Shown: in pieces, positions 1 through 13,388 of the stretch
Numbering within the stretch: position 1 is the first letter of the stretch
Layout: the number at the start of each line of letters is the position of its first letter
From: Puniceicoccaceae bacterium
GTDB lineage: Bacteria > Verrucomicrobiota > Verrucomicrobiia > Opitutales > Coraliomargaritaceae
Direction: 5' to 3'
Length of the DNA: 64,000 nucleotides
Assembly (NCBI GenBank): GCA_902587165.1
Contig: CACIKF010000007.1
Span: 1 to 64,000, forward strand
Position numbers and translations under genes: made by a program
The notes under the pieces: generated by a model
The model's input: the letters and a program-made list of their open reading frames with translations, nothing else
Told to the model about the DNA's origin: nothing
Databases searched by the model: none

Positions 1-432
1 AAATACTACAAGTTATTGATCGACTTACGTGCTCACGTAAGTGACGAAATCAGCCTTCATACCGCCGATACCCTCAAACACAACGCTCGAGATGATTCGG
101 GTAATACCTCTAGCCCTGCTGATTCAGGAACCGATAGTTTTGACCGTGATTTCGCACTCAGTCTCGTTTCCAGCGAACAGGATGCACTCATCGAAATTGA
201 AGAAGCTATTCTTCGCATAAAGGATGGAAGTTATGGCGTATGTGAGATTACTAATAAAGCAATTCCTGCAGCACGTCTTAGTGCAGTGCCCTTTACTCGT
301 TATTCAGTTGAAGGCCAAGCCGAGCATGAGCGTAATCAGTATCGCAAGAGCAACCGTATTGCTGCTGGTGGTATCTTCGGTGATGTGTCTGATGCGCCTA
401 AGATAGTATCGAACGACGACGACGACGAATAG
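1..432 (+). CDS. DksA/TraR-family protein with degenerate zinc finger (5' end cut by window)
   Basis: Reading frame 1 is open from the first base, and the codons before the TTG at 16 (KYYKL) fit the family, so the gene very likely begins outside the window. The visible part has the acidic coiled-coil style of DksA/TraR proteins, then the core 'ALIEIEEAILRIKDGSYGVC'. DksA-type proteins bind the RNA polymerase secondary channel, usually with a four-cysteine zinc finger. Here only the first cysteine (VCEIT) remains: the second is Thr, and the C-terminal pair is replaced in 'RYSVEGQAE'. The fold may therefore be kept without zinc. The protein ends in a run of aspartates encoded by a GAC repeat. 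Family assignment is fairly sure; the regulatory role is inferred. Confidence 0.75.
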   Translation, partial: KYYKLLIDLRAHVSDEISLHTADTLKHNARDDSGNTSSPADSGTDSFDRDFALSLVSSEQDALIEIEEAILRIKDGSYGVCEITNKAIPAARLSAVPFTRYSVEGQAEHERNQYRKSNRIAAGGIFGDVSDAPKIVSNDDDDE

Positions 433-530
433 ACCCTAGTCTCACTAAAATCTCTAAAATAGTTCTATCTGAGAAGTAATGCATCGCTATGCAGTTGACG
501 AATTGAGAGTGATGCTAGTTATCCGATAAA

Positions 531-2294
531 TTAAATCTTCAAAATCCCTGATAGCATAACTACGTCGGCCTTGCGATCCGTTCTTAGTTCCAAAATACGT
601 AAGCCAGACTCAGGTAATTCTTCGATCGAAGGTATAAAGCTATCCCAGCCTTGAATATGCTCATAGTAGAGGCCATGTGCTTCGCAAAGTTTAGCTAAGT
701 CGACTGACTGTGGCGTAGCAAAAAAGTCCTCAAAAGAGGAATCTATTTGTGATACGGGCAAGTATTCAAAGATGCCGCCACCGTTATTGTTGATTAGTAT
801 AACAGTCAGACTGCCTTTCAACTGACTCGCAGCAAGTAGTCCGTTACTATCATGTAAAAAAGCCAAATCGCCTGTCAGCAAGACACTTGGCCTTCCTCCG
901 TGTGCGACACCAAGAGCTGTGCTCAATGTGCCATCGATACCATTTGCGCCACGGTTACAAAAAATCGAATGCTCACGGTTACTAGCCTCCCAGAAATATT
1001 CCGCATAGCGCACGCTCATGCTACTCGCGAGAAAGACAGGCGTATCGACGGGTAGATGCTTCGAGAGTAGCCAGGCGACTTTACCCTCAAAAAGTGTATC
1101 GATTGAACTTATTTTCGTATCAAACCTACTTGCTGTTTTCTGCTCGTTTTCCAACCATAGTTTACCCCAATTTACTTCGGCTCGCTGATGCTGTAAGTGT
1201 TCAGCCAGTGACTTAACATCGCCATAGAGTGGCGTAGCGATGCGGTGTAGGGGATCTGTATTAATCGGGCGCGGCGTCAGTAAAAAGGAAACAGCCTCGA
1301 GTGAACTGAGCCAGGCACGGAGCACTTTGCTAGTAGGTAAGCTACCAATCTGTAAAATCGCAGTAGGGAATAGTTCTCTAGCCTTATGCGCATCACGAAG
1401 AAAGGCATCGTAACGTGTTATTAAAAGAGAATTCCCCTCCGCATGACTACGCAGTGGGTTTAAGGCATCCGCAATGACAGGCCAGCCCAACTTATCAGAG
1501 ATCATTGCTATCGCATCACAAAAGGCTTCGTCGCCGTAGCGTGGATTCTCAGTGCCAACCACAATGATACCTTTGGCATGGCTGCTCAAACGCTCCAAAG
1601 CAACCATGTCAATGGCACTACTGATTGAAACGACTTCGCATGGACGCGTAGTCACGGTCGATGCCATTTCAAGTGTCACCGCATCAATGACTGGCTTAGG
1701 GGAATCATTCTTGGGTGACAATGGATCACGAAAAGGGAAATTTAGATGGACAGGTCCCGAGTTAGCATTTAGCGAAATGTGCACCGCATGAACGAGTGTC
1801 TGTCGAAGATAAGCTAGCGTATCTGACGACGCTTCTGGCAAAGCCAATTCAGCAAAATGACGCACGTAATCACCGTAGAGTTTACACTGATCGATAGTTT
1901 GCCCAGAGCTGCAGTTACGTAATTCTGGCGGTCGGTCTGCCGTGAGTAAAAGCAAGGGCGTGCCACTCATCGAAGCCTCGACAACTGCGGGCCAGTAGTT
2001 AGATGCTGCTGATCCAGAGGTGCAGACCAGCACAACCGGACGACCTGTGCTCTTAGCGAGGCCAAGTGCATAAAAAGCAGCTGAGCGTTCATCTAGAATC
2101 GAGAGAGCCTCCATCCGCGGATTACGCGCCGCAGCAAGAGTCAAAGGAGTCGAACGAGAGCCCGGCGAGGTGATCACAGTTTGAATGCCTAAGCGTGCAA
2201 GCACTTCCATTGTGAGCGCACCCCAGCACGAATTGACGGTCGAGCGCGCTACAAGATCAAAGGGTTCTGTTTCTGATAAAGGCATAACATTCAA
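531..2294 (-). CDS. menD: 2-succinyl-5-enolpyruvyl-6-hydroxy-3-cyclohexene-1-carboxylate synthase
   Basis: MenD is the ThDP-dependent enzyme that joins isochorismate and 2-oxoglutarate in menaquinone synthesis. The 587-residue length is normal. The N-terminal domain carries SPGSRSTPL (about 43-51) and the cofactor-activating Glu69 in LDERSAAF. The C-terminal ThDP domain has NRGANGIDGTLS, then GDLAFLHD...INNNGGGIFEYLP, the MenD form of the GD(X)nNN diphosphate/Mg motif. A second Met at residue 4 is an equally possible start. It lies 73 bp downstream of the ccoP-like gene on the same strand, so it may be read as the tail of the oxidase operon, tying quinone supply to the respiratory chain. menB is present about 35 kb away in this window. 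Confidence 0.95.
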   Translation of the reverse strand: MNVMPLSETEPFDLVARSTVNSCWGALTMEVLARLGIQTVITSPGSRSTPLTLAAARNPRMEALSILDERSAAFYALGLAKSTGRPVVLVCTSGSAASNYWPAVVEASMSGTPLLLLTADRPPELRNCSSGQTIDQCKLYGDYVRHFAELALPEASSDTLAYLRQTLVHAVHISLNANSGPVHLNFPFRDPLSPKNDSPKPVIDAVTLEMASTVTTRPCEVVSISSAIDMVALERLSSHAKGIIVVGTENPRYGDEAFCDAIAMISDKLGWPVIADALNPLRSHAEGNSLLITRYDAFLRDAHKARELFPTAILQIGSLPTSKVLRAWLSSLEAVSFLLTPRPINTDPLHRIATPLYGDVKSLAEHLQHQRAEVNWGKLWLENEQKTASRFDTKISSIDTLFEGKVAWLLSKHLPVDTPVFLASSMSVRYAEYFWEASNREHSIFCNRGANGIDGTLSTALGVAHGGRPSVLLTGDLAFLHDSNGLLAASQLKGSLTVILINNNGGGIFEYLPVSQIDSSFEDFFATPQSVDLAKLCEAHGLYYEHIQGWDSFIPSIEELPESGLRILELRTDRKADVVMLSGILKI

Positions 2295-2367
2295 GGTGTC
2301 ACACTCTTTCGGAAATTCAACGTAAGAAAGAGGATGCCCACCTGCGGGGTTTCAGTATGCTCCAGCT

Positions 2368-3129
2368 CTAATAACTAGTGACGCCGTTTTCAGCGGCAGC
2401 CTCGCCATTAACATTAAGCTCTTCGACTATCGGGACAGTTACCCCTGGGACTGGACCCAGGCCTTCCTTAAGATCAGCGGCTTGCCATGGAACTGATCGC
2501 CCAGCGTAAAGATCGCTATATTCAGCGATGGTCGCCGCGGTCACGTCTGAGGCGCTGTTGCCCCACTCCTGCCGTATGTAGGTAATCACACCCGCGATGT
2601 CTTTATCGCTCAAGGCGAGCCCGCTTGAACCGAACGCAGGCATGTTGCCATTGTAATTACTGCCCTTGACTACGATTGGGCCATTTAACCCGTTAATTAA
2701 AATCCTTGAAACAACCTGAGGGTGTCCAGTAACCCAGTTAGATGCTACGAGTGGTGGGTAGACGCCTAGCACACCATTGCCATCCGCCTGGTGACACTGT
2801 GCGCACTGATTGCGATAAACCTTAGCGCCGCGGTCAAAAAGGGAAATCTCAATGGGCTTTGGAGCATCAGCACTCGGATTAAAGTCAGGGGAGTAAGCAT
2901 CCCAACGGTAGCCGCCAGAATGCTCAACGAGATACACACCGCCCCAAAAACAGAGGGCAGCAAAAATAAACATTAAGAAGATAGGAACAGGCGAAAAACC
3001 TTCCTGCGGCTCTTCCTTCTCGCGCATAAGCTGCGCATGCACATCTTGCATGTGTTCATCTTGCATAGCCGCTTTCTCCAAAGATCCACGGCCTTTTGCG
3101 TTGGGATCTGTGATGTGTTCTTCGCTCAT
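2368..3129 (-). CDS. ccoP: cbb3-type oxidase-associated membrane cytochrome c (CcoP-like, one heme)
   Basis: The protein has a charged cytoplasmic N-terminus, one membrane segment near residues 48-68, and a periplasmic cytochrome c domain with CAQCH at 109-113 and a Met ligand candidate in GNMPAFG. It takes the CcoP position, directly after ccoN and ccoO, and its start overlaps the ccoO stop by one base (TAATG). Classical CcoP is diheme; I see only one CXXCH in the 253 residues, so this is a monoheme third subunit. The last 60 residues are a low-complexity tail. It probably passes electrons from a soluble or ACIII cytochrome to CcoO/CcoN. The subunit name rests on position and topology. Confidence 0.85.
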   Translation of the reverse strand: MSEEHITDPNAKGRGSLEKAAMQDEHMQDVHAQLMREKEEPQEGFSPVPIFLMFIFAALCFWGGVYLVEHSGGYRWDAYSPDFNPSADAPKPIEISLFDRGAKVYRNQCAQCHQADGNGVLGVYPPLVASNWVTGHPQVVSRILINGLNGPIVVKGSNYNGNMPAFGSSGLALSDKDIAGVITYIRQEWGNSASDVTAATIAEYSDLYAGRSVPWQAADLKEGLGPVPGVTVPIVEELNVNGEAAAENGVTSY

Positions 3130-3818
3130 TATTCTAGAATCGGTGCTTCGGGCAAACTATAGTTGATCTTAAGACTGAGAAGATACTCAACCAATGCTTT
3201 GGCACGGCGAGTCGGTACGACCTCGTAGCCAGTCTCTGGAGCATACTCAGAATCAGGAGGGAACGTAAGGGCCTCTTCTGAGGGCTTACCGGCAATTTGG
3301 CGCACATCGTATAGGAATGCAAAGGGTGGCATTGTTGAGCCCTTAGAGACGATCCGCGGGTTGTATAAATGAAGGTGATTCCAATCTCGCCCCGCATCTC
3401 CTGCGTAGCGACCACCCAGGTGCGCTAGATCGGGCCCAGTTCGCATTGTTCCTAAAAGAACACGTTCTTGTAGTATATAGTCACGAGCAACCGTCTGACG
3501 AGGTCCCCACCCTCGCTCAATATCTGCACCGAACTCATTACGGCGCACTTGTTGACTGTGGCAGTAAATGCAACCCATCGAAATGTAAATTTCTTTACCT
3601 TGCTGCGCAAGGCCGACGGGCATGGCGGGATGGAGAGGTTCACCTTCAGCCATCACCATGACCGGCATGCCTTTTTCGTCTAAATCATCACTCGCTTCAA
3701 GGGTCTCAGTAGTCTGCGTAAGACTGCCGATTTGAATGTGACTAGTCAGAATCAAACCGGTAAATGAGAACGCGAGTGCGAAGAAAATACCGCAGAAAAG
3801 AAGTGGTAAGTTTTTCAT
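3129..3818 (-). CDS. ccoO: cbb3-type cytochrome c oxidase subunit II, monoheme
   Basis: CcoO is the membrane-anchored monoheme c subunit that feeds electrons to CcoN. An N-terminal membrane anchor (about 5-27) is followed by [18 protein letters not shown], with heme attachment C83-C86-H87; this block is diagnostic for CcoO. A later TMPPF supplies the likely distal Met ligand. At 229 residues the length is normal. The start overlaps the end of ccoN by four bases and the stop overlaps the start of the next cytochrome gene by one, so the three oxidase genes are translationally coupled. Confidence 0.95.
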   Translation of the reverse strand: MKNLPLLFCGIFFALAFSFTGLILTSHIQIGSLTQTTETLEASDDLDEKGMPVMVMAEGEPLHPAMPVGLAQQGKEIYISMGCIYCHSQQVRRNEFGADIERGWGPRQTVARDYILQERVLLGTMRTGPDLAHLGGRYAGDAGRDWNHLHLYNPRIVSKGSTMPPFAFLYDVRQIAGKPSEEALTFPPDSEYAPETGYEVVPTRRAKALVEYLLSLKINYSLPEAPILE

Positions 3819-5281
3819 TGAGCCGCGCCTCCTTCAACTGAGCCAAGAAGCGTTGGGCCTTGCTTAGCAAGGACGGTACCCGCAGCGAAGAGCATCCAGA
3901 AGAAATTGGCTGCGAAAGCAATATGCCCCATTGTCAAGAAGAGGCCCGAGACCGAACGCGCTTTGAGCCAGGGAATCGTGTTCTGGACAACTTCAAGGAA
4001 TGGAATTTCAGCATTGTTCATTTCCAGGCCTTGAATCCAGCCGCCAACTTGAAGTGCAACAACCATGATCGTAATGCCTAGCGCGCATGCCCAAAAATGT
4101 AATTTAATCAAGAATGATGAAGGCCATTCGCGCTTAAGTAAGCGAGGCATCATGTAGTAAACACCACCGAACATAATCATGGTAAAGAAAGCGTACACCC
4201 CGTGGTGGGCATGTCCTACAGTAAAGTGAGTAAAGTGCGTAATTTCACTGACTGTGCGAAGCGCCATAGCCGAACCAATCAAGCTGACCAAGGTGTAAGA
4301 GATGGCTCCGAAAACGACAAAGCGTAGCGTAGGACTGCGCCACACTTCTTTATACAAGCCGACCACAGACATATGGTGATTGATACCAACCACCACGACT
4401 GGAATGACCATCATAACGGATGCGACGATACCTGCCGAAATGAGCCAAACAGGAATCGGGCCACCAATTAAATGGTGGATGCCTGCCCAATTATAAAAAA
4501 TGGCCAATGCCCAGAAACCGAGTACCGATAAATAGTAAGAGTAAATCGGCCGACCCAAAACCTTTGGTATCAGGTAGTAGGCTGTCGCCAGTGCCATCGG
4601 TGTAAACCAGAGACCCAATACATTGTGAGCGAACCACCAGTTAGTCACCGACTGCACAACGCCACGCGCAGGAAACCATATGATCATAACCTGTGCGACG
4701 ACGTAGAGCCATGGGAACCAAAAGAGCGCTGCAAGTATATACCACTGCGATACATAGACGTGGTCCCCTTTCCGAAAACGAAATGCCATCACACCCCAGA
4801 CACCAATCAGAGCATAAGAAATAGCTAGGAGTGGCGTCGCATACTTAGGTATCTCGAGCCACTCAACGGAAGTGATATCCCCGCGGAGAATACCAAAGAT
4901 GCCGACCGTCAGACCTATGTTCCAGAAAACACCAGCAATGAACAGAATTCCCTTATGATTAATCGGCGCACGACATAGACGTGCCATAATCCAGAGACCG
5001 ACCGCAAAGATGATATTACTAGCCCAACCCAGCGCCATTGCATTGAGGTGCGCAGAACGGACTCGACCAAATGTGAGAAACTCAAAGGTGCTGGCGAAGT
5101 TTGGCTGGTGCGCCTTAACAGCAACCAAAAGCGCAAAGGCAGTGCCAATCAGCAGCCAAGCAATAGCGGAAATCACAAAAAAGAGTGCGGCCGAACGAAT
5201 CGAAGCATCAATCTGACTCAACTCTAGACGAACTGCTTCACTATTGGAAGAGTATGGGTCATGTTTTTGATCTACTGACAT
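3815..5281 (-). CDS. ccoN: cbb3-type cytochrome c oxidase subunit I
   Basis: This is the catalytic heme-copper subunit, which reduces O2 to water and pumps protons. The 488 residues form about twelve membrane helices. Metal ligands are visible: His in [12 protein letters not shown] (low-spin heme), His in [14 protein letters not shown] (CuB) followed by the GIHHLIGGP pair, and the His cluster in [14 protein letters not shown] for the two hemes. The spacing fits C-family (cbb3) oxidases, which are high-affinity enzymes used at low oxygen. It heads the ccoNOP trio and lies just after ccoS and the ACIII genes. A roughly 100-bp AT-rich gap separates it from ccoS and could hold its own promoter. 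Confidence 0.96.
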   Translation of the reverse strand: MSVDQKHDPYSSNSEAVRLELSQIDASIRSAALFFVISAIAWLLIGTAFALLVAVKAHQPNFASTFEFLTFGRVRSAHLNAMALGWASNIIFAVGLWIMARLCRAPINHKGILFIAGVFWNIGLTVGIFGILRGDITSVEWLEIPKYATPLLAISYALIGVWGVMAFRFRKGDHVYVSQWYILAALFWFPWLYVVAQVMIIWFPARGVVQSVTNWWFAHNVLGLWFTPMALATAYYLIPKVLGRPIYSYYLSVLGFWALAIFYNWAGIHHLIGGPIPVWLISAGIVASVMMVIPVVVVGINHHMSVVGLYKEVWRSPTLRFVVFGAISYTLVSLIGSAMALRTVSEITHFTHFTVGHAHHGVYAFFTMIMFGGVYYMMPRLLKREWPSSFLIKLHFWACALGITIMVVALQVGGWIQGLEMNNAEIPFLEVVQNTIPWLKARSVSGLFLTMGHIAFAANFFWMLFAAGTVLAKQGPTLLGSVEGGAAQ

Positions 5282-5386
5282 TTGATGTTAAAATTAAAAT
5301 TATAAAAAAAGAATTACGAATGAAAATAGGCAGTATAAGAATCAGAAGGCTGAACTAAAAAAAGTCCTAATCTTTAAGCCTAATTT

Positions 5387-5593
5387 TTAATCCTCCTCGT
5401 TTTTCTTACCTGGGAAGGTATCTGATATCTCTCCCTCGGGCTCCTCATCAGTAAATATTGTTTTAGCTTGAGAATTAAAATCACGCAGTTGGCCCTTTTT
5501 GGCAGTCCAATAAAGTGCGCTAATCGCTACGATAAAAAAAACGACCCCCAAAAAAATAATAGGAATCAGATCGGTGTAAGTTTCAGCATCCAT
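5387..5593 (-). CDS. ccoS: cbb3 oxidase assembly protein CcoS-like
   Basis: A 68-residue protein with one membrane helix (about 9-29) followed by ALYWTAKKGQLRDFNSQAKT and an acidic TDEEPEGE stretch. CcoS proteins have this layout: one helix, then a GQ-(F/Y)-DDL...A..ILFDDE-type segment. CcoS is needed for cofactor insertion into cbb3 oxidase in proteobacteria. The position immediately before ccoN supports the call. The C-terminal 20 residues are a charged tail. The assignment rests on short similarity plus context, so it is probable rather than certain. Confidence 0.7.
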   Translation of the reverse strand: MDAETYTDLIPIIFLGVVFFIVAISALYWTAKKGQLRDFNSQAKTIFTDEEPEGEISDTFPGKKNEED

Positions 5594-5600
5594 TCGGCAA

Positions 5601-6023
5601 CTACTCCGTCTCTGTAGTTTCTATATCGAATGCCTCATCAGCTGTAGCGCTTGAATCCTGAGCGGGCAATTCAAACTCTTCGACCGATACGCTTCCAATT
5701 TCTAGCAAGGGGGTTTCCGTGGGTGAGAAAAGACCTTCACCACTATTGTAGCTGGCGATCGTAAGGTTGATCGCCTCATCGATAGGGATACGTGCTGTTC
5801 CCGCTTCCGCGTCGATCAACTCATAATTTGTGAGCTTTTGAACGCCCGCGGCACGAGACTCGTCGGCCTTGGCTTGGCGGGTGGCATATACCTGCGCATC
5901 GACCCGTTCAGGGCGATTCGGTAAATAGGCGACGAAGATGATGAGAACAAAAACAAGGAATGCGCCTAAACAGCCTAAAAAGGTAAGGAAAGTATTACTT
6001 TTGGATATTTGAGTTTTAGACAT
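5601..6023 (-). CDS. conserved membrane-anchored protein between actF and ccoS
   Basis: The 140-residue protein has one N-terminal membrane helix (about 11-33) and an extracytoplasmic part. Its middle (VYATRQAKADESRAAGVQKL, then a short link to IPIDEAINLTI) resembles a segment I associate with small proteins next to ACIII/oxidase loci in Verrucomicrobia. The C-terminus is acidic and low-complexity. No heme, metal or catalytic motif is visible. The start is 5 bp after the actF stop, and the ccoS start follows 7 bp after its own stop, so it is part of the operon. A structural or assembly role in the ACIII-cbb3 assembly is an inference from position only. Confidence 0.75.
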   Translation of the reverse strand: MSKTQISKSNTFLTFLGCLGAFLVFVLIIFVAYLPNRPERVDAQVYATRQAKADESRAAGVQKLTNYELIDAEAGTARIPIDEAINLTIASYNSGEGLFSPTETPLLEIGSVSVEEFELPAQDSSATADEAFDIETTETE

Positions 6024-6028
6024 CGCGA

Positions 6029-7300
6029 TTACTCCGTGTAGTTGATAGATGTAAGTATGTTAGGATCACGAACAGGAATCGGTTCAGCCTTTTTCATGCT
6101 TCGACACATCGCAAAAATACAGATACCACCGATACCAATGAGGGCTGCTAGATCGTAGATCGAAATAGAAAACTGGCGAACAATATATCCAGGGGCGTGG
6201 TCAGGTGCTACTAGCTTACCAGGAATAATGTTCCAATAGAGGTCGAGCAGGTGGAATGCGAGAATCCAGATGGAAACACCGACAGTTCGCCAGACTACGA
6301 CCTTAGTCTTATACCAAAGAAGCAGTAGGAAAGGCGTCAGAAAGTGACCGAAGATCAAGCCCATACTCACCCACCACCAACTGTTAAGGGCGCCATCAAA
6401 ATTCTTTTCACGTATGTTATACCAGAAGGTTTCCTCGGGTATGTTGGCACTGTAGATGAGGAAATACTGCGAGAAACTGATGTAAGCCCAAAATACAGTG
6501 AAGGCCAACATCATGCAGGCGATGTCATAACGATGCGCTTGTTTAAGGATACCTTTGAGGTAGCCCTTGCAGGCTAGGATCACAGTCAAAATAATGATTG
6601 AGGCTAAGGCAGCACGAATACATGCGGAAAAAAACCAAACCCCATACATGGTCGAGAACCAGTGGTATTCCAATGACTTGAACCAGTCGATTGAACCAAG
6701 TGTCATCGCAATGGCAGTTAAGAAAAGCCCAAGCGATGACAAGCGACGCGCATTGTGCGTGTTATTGATGTTTCCTGTGGTGTCCGTGTCGAAAGACCAT
6801 TTGCGCAATAATGTAGCAACGCCGATAAAGACCACGAAGATTCCTATGGCGCGGATCGTAAAGAACGGAATGTTCAAAAATGGCGACTTCCAAGCGTAAA
6901 GAGGATCCTCAGCCACAGTTCCGTGACCAGGCAGTTCGTTATGCCCATCCATCCACTTCCAGAGTAGCCCAGGATTTTCATGAAAAAAGGGAATCGCAAG
7001 AAGCGGTAAAAACAGAACAAGCAAATAAGGAAAGGCCGCCATGAAATGCTCACATTGGCGGCGAATAATGGTCGGCCAGCGCGCATGGAAAACATACCAG
7101 ATCTGCACGAGGAAGAGCATTCCGATGGCAATTGAGAGCCAGAAGCCCAGTGCGATCAACCAGCTCATCATGGGCCGAACTTCACCCGAATCCCAACCTT
7201 GCTTGAAACCGAAGAGAGCAATGACGATGCCGACGATACCGACCACAAGTGCGATTAGCCCGACCTGCTTTCCTCTGGAGTTTGTTGTATCCGAACTCAT
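6029..7300 (-). CDS. actF: alternative complex III subunit ActF (quinol:cytochrome c oxidoreductase membrane subunit)
   Basis: A 423-residue polytopic membrane protein with about ten helices, of the NrfD-like fold and related to ActC but shorter. In ACIII the two NrfD-like subunits form the membrane core, with quinol oxidation assigned to the ActB/ActC side. Recognisable stretches include SIDWFKSLEYHWFSTMYGVWF and HENPGLLWKWMDG, which belong to this subunit in other ACIII operons. Order actE-actF with a 4-bp gap matches the usual cluster. There are no cofactor motifs, as expected. Called by family style, topology and fixed gene order. Confidence 0.9.
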   Translation of the reverse strand: MSSDTTNSRGKQVGLIALVVGIVGIVIALFGFKQGWDSGEVRPMMSWLIALGFWLSIAIGMLFLVQIWYVFHARWPTIIRRQCEHFMAAFPYLLVLFLPLLAIPFFHENPGLLWKWMDGHNELPGHGTVAEDPLYAWKSPFLNIPFFTIRAIGIFVVFIGVATLLRKWSFDTDTTGNINNTHNARRLSSLGLFLTAIAMTLGSIDWFKSLEYHWFSTMYGVWFFSACIRAALASIIILTVILACKGYLKGILKQAHRYDIACMMLAFTVFWAYISFSQYFLIYSANIPEETFWYNIREKNFDGALNSWWWVSMGLIFGHFLTPFLLLLWYKTKVVVWRTVGVSIWILAFHLLDLYWNIIPGKLVAPDHAPGYIVRQFSISIYDLAALIGIGGICIFAMCRSMKKAEPIPVRDPNILTSINYTE

Positions 7301-7304
7301 ATTG

Positions 7305-7958
7305 TTATAATCCTAGCACTTTGCGTTGCGCGGCACTCAAATCCTCAGCGTTCGCGTTTTGCGACAGCTGTAGAGCGCGAACATAAAGGACGATTGCCCA
7401 GCCCTCTTCCGGTGAAATGCGATCATTCAAGGGATACATCAGACCCTTACCGTTCATGATGACGTCGTAGATGTAGCCATCGGGTTCGCCACGAAGTCGA
7501 TCATCGTGGTAACTAGCTGCGAGCACACCATAGGGTTTGGTCACTCCATTACCGTCACCAGCCGCACCGTGGCAAGCTGTGCAGAAGATCGCATATTTCT
7601 CTCTCCCCTGCTCAATAAGCTCATAAGTGACATTCAGAGGAAGTGTTTGCGCGAAAGACCCATCCGCATTTTTACCATCATGAAAGACCGTGTCACCGAG
7701 ATACTCGTCCTCAAAGTCATTAGAAAAAACTTCCACTTGATTGAAATAATTACCACGCGCAACCGTGCCAGCAGGAATAGGGCGATCGTTACGGCCGTCG
7801 GCGAAAAATTCATTTTCAGCCTGTGGCTTGTACTTAGCTTGACGATCCATATCTGGAAAGACCTCTAAAGGTGGCTTCTTGCTCGTCGAACCGCGGAAAC
7901 CGAGAATCGATACCGCAGCAATGACCACAAAAAGATAAATAGCTAAGAAAATACGCAT
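7305..7958 (-). CDS. actE: alternative complex III monoheme cytochrome c subunit ActE
   Basis: ActE is the monoheme cytochrome c of ACIII and a likely exit point for electrons to the oxidase. The N-terminus is a hydrophobic signal/anchor (about 2-21). A heme c site CTACHGAAGDGNG is followed by a possible Met axial ligand in YDVIMNGKGLMYPLNDRI. The segment RPIPAGTVARG before the heme domain is typical of this subunit. Length 217 residues. It lies 6 bp from actD and 4 bp from actF on the same strand. Confidence 0.92.
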   Translation of the reverse strand: MRIFLAIYLFVVIAAVSILGFRGSTSKKPPLEVFPDMDRQAKYKPQAENEFFADGRNDRPIPAGTVARGNYFNQVEVFSNDFEDEYLGDTVFHDGKNADGSFAQTLPLNVTYELIEQGREKYAIFCTACHGAAGDGNGVTKPYGVLAASYHDDRLRGEPDGYIYDVIMNGKGLMYPLNDRISPEEGWAIVLYVRALQLSQNANAEDLSAAQRKVLGL

Positions 7959-7964
7959 GATGCC

Positions 7965-8495
7965 TTAGGCTGAAACCTCCTCAATGTCGGTGCCGCCAAT
8001 TTCCTCAAGAAATTGGCGTGTCGCGACTACGTCATATTGAGCGTCGCGAGCTTCGATCGCGATGACCAGACGGTCTCCAGATACTTCCAAGAACTGTTCG
8101 CTATTGAAAAGTGGACTGTAGTGCTGCGGAAGCAGATTAGTGATGAACATTCCACCAAGCGTGCCAAAAGCAGCGAGTAGAATCGTAAGCTCATACATGA
8201 TTGGAAATGGAAAGACTGGACTAAAAAAAGGCTGGCCGCGAACGATCAGCGGATAGTCGTAGGCATTCATCCACCAGACCATAACTAGACCCACAGTGAA
8301 TCCAGTAATGCCACCCAAGAAAGTAAATATAGGCACTTTAGAGCGTGCTTGACCTTGTGCCTCGGGCATACCGTGGACTGGAAAGGACGAATAAGTGTCC
8401 CACTTTTTGTAACCCGCGTCTCTTACCTTCTCCGCCGCATGGAAGAACGAAGGCGTGTCGGGAAACGAAGCAATGATTCCGTATTTTTCAGTCAT
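7965..8495 (-). CDS. actD: alternative complex III subunit ActD (DUF3341)
   Basis: A 176-residue protein that starts with a small soluble domain ([20 protein letters not shown], a DUF3341 hallmark) followed by two membrane helices separated by [18 protein letters not shown]. ActD is a structural membrane subunit of ACIII without cofactors. The start overlaps the stop of actC by one base, which implies translational coupling. Its place between actC and actE is the standard order. Confidence 0.92.
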   Translation of the reverse strand: MTEKYGIIASFPDTPSFFHAAEKVRDAGYKKWDTYSSFPVHGMPEAQGQARSKVPIFTFLGGITGFTVGLVMVWWMNAYDYPLIVRGQPFFSPVFPFPIMYELTILLAAFGTLGGMFITNLLPQHYSPLFNSEQFLEVSGDRLVIAIEARDAQYDVVATRQFLEEIGGTDIEEVSA

Positions 8496-10006
8496 TAGTG
8501 TTGGTCTCCTTTATCGTAGCCATGGTGCCCATGTGGATCGGCCTCTGGCATGACGAATTTAACTTCTGCAATTGGCATCAGCGGGAGGAAGCGTAGGAAA
8601 AGAAGGAAGAGCACGCTGAACAAGCCAAAGGTGCCAAAGAAGGTCAGGATATCGACCATAGTCGGCGAGTAGTAACCCCAGCTTGTTGGCAGGAAGTCAT
8701 TCGCGAGCGATGTGACTGTAATCACAAAACGCTCGAACCACATGCCGACATTGATAAAAATCGACATGATCCAAACAAGGGCTGCGTTTTCGCGCACCTT
8801 TTTAAACCAGAAGAGTTGCGGGGTAAATACGTTGCATGAGAACATCATGACGTAGGCCCACCAGTATTGGCCGAAAGCACGATTGATGAAAGCAAAGCTC
8901 TCGTATGGATTGGCTCCATACCAAGCGATAAAGAACTCCATGATGTAAGCGTAGCCCACAATAGAGCCGGTGCCCAAGCAGATCTTACACATGTTGTCGA
9001 TATGACGCTGCGTGATCAAATCGTGCAGTCCATAAAGCGCGCGGAGCGGTAGCATGAGAGTCAGCACCATGCCAAAACCTGAGAAAATCGCACCTGCCAC
9101 GAAATACGGCGGGAAAATTGTGGTGTGCCAGCCTGGTAGCACCGCAAGGGCGAAATCGAAGGAGACGATCGTGTGTACGGAAAGAACGAGAGGCGTAGAA
9201 AGACCTGCCAAAACGAGGTAGGCCATTTCATAGTTGCGCCAATGGTTACCCGCATTACGCCAGCCCATTGCAAGAATCGCGTAAAAATTTTTGCGGAAAT
9301 GATCCATCCCTTCGGCAATCTTGTTGGCTATGGCGCTGCCACCTTCATAGACCCCTTTATTTAAACGCTGAACCGCACGGTCGCGAAGCACACCGAGGTC
9401 GGGAATCATACCCATATACCAGAAGAGCACAGAAACGGTTCCATAGGTGGAGACCGCAAATACATCCCACTCCAGTGGCGAACGGAACTGCGGCCAAATT
9501 ACATTAGAGTTAGGAATCGGAAAGAGCCACCAAGCAAACCAAACACGACCGACGTGGAAGAGTGGGAAAATGCCGGCACAAACCACCGCGAAGATAGTCA
9601 TGGCCTCCGCAGCACGATTAATCGAGGTTCGCCATCCCTGCTTTAACAAACAAAGCACGGCAGAAATCAACGTTCCTGCGTGACCAATACCAATCCAAAA
9701 AACGAAGTTAACGATAGCCCAACCCCAGTTGATAGGATTTGCAAGTCCCCAGACACCTACACCTGTACTAACAAGCCAAAGGAGGCCAAGGCCTGTAAAA
9801 GATGCGGTCATCAATGCGACGGCCATGCAAATCCACCACCATGTGGGTGTCTTCGTCTCGACGATGCGACAAATCTTATCAGTCACCCAGTTAAAGTCAC
9901 GGTTGTTGGTGACGAGGGGCTGTTCATGAAGCTCGGCGGGCTGCACTTTAGCCAATAAAGCGGCTTGAGTCGCATCCATTGAACTATCTTGAGTCGTTGT
10001 AGCCAT
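8495..10006 (-). CDS. actC: alternative complex III NrfD-like membrane subunit ActC
   Basis: A 503-residue integral membrane protein of the NrfD/PsrC family with about ten helices and a cytoplasmic N-terminal extension. ActC docks the iron-sulfur subunit ActB and contributes the menaquinol site. Typical stretches are [20 protein letters not shown] and [19 protein letters not shown]. The C-terminus is His-rich ([11 protein letters not shown]). It follows actB by 23 bp and overlaps actD by one base. Confidence 0.94.
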   Translation of the reverse strand: MATTTQDSSMDATQAALLAKVQPAELHEQPLVTNNRDFNWVTDKICRIVETKTPTWWWICMAVALMTASFTGLGLLWLVSTGVGVWGLANPINWGWAIVNFVFWIGIGHAGTLISAVLCLLKQGWRTSINRAAEAMTIFAVVCAGIFPLFHVGRVWFAWWLFPIPNSNVIWPQFRSPLEWDVFAVSTYGTVSVLFWYMGMIPDLGVLRDRAVQRLNKGVYEGGSAIANKIAEGMDHFRKNFYAILAMGWRNAGNHWRNYEMAYLVLAGLSTPLVLSVHTIVSFDFALAVLPGWHTTIFPPYFVAGAIFSGFGMVLTLMLPLRALYGLHDLITQRHIDNMCKICLGTGSIVGYAYIMEFFIAWYGANPYESFAFINRAFGQYWWAYVMMFSCNVFTPQLFWFKKVRENAALVWIMSIFINVGMWFERFVITVTSLANDFLPTSWGYYSPTMVDILTFFGTFGLFSVLFLLFLRFLPLMPIAEVKFVMPEADPHGHHGYDKGDQH

Positions 10007-10029
10007 TAGAATCGGTTCTTGCTGTTAAA

Positions 10030-13371
<3,342 letters not shown>

Positions 13372-13388
13372 TGCTAAAATAAAATCGA

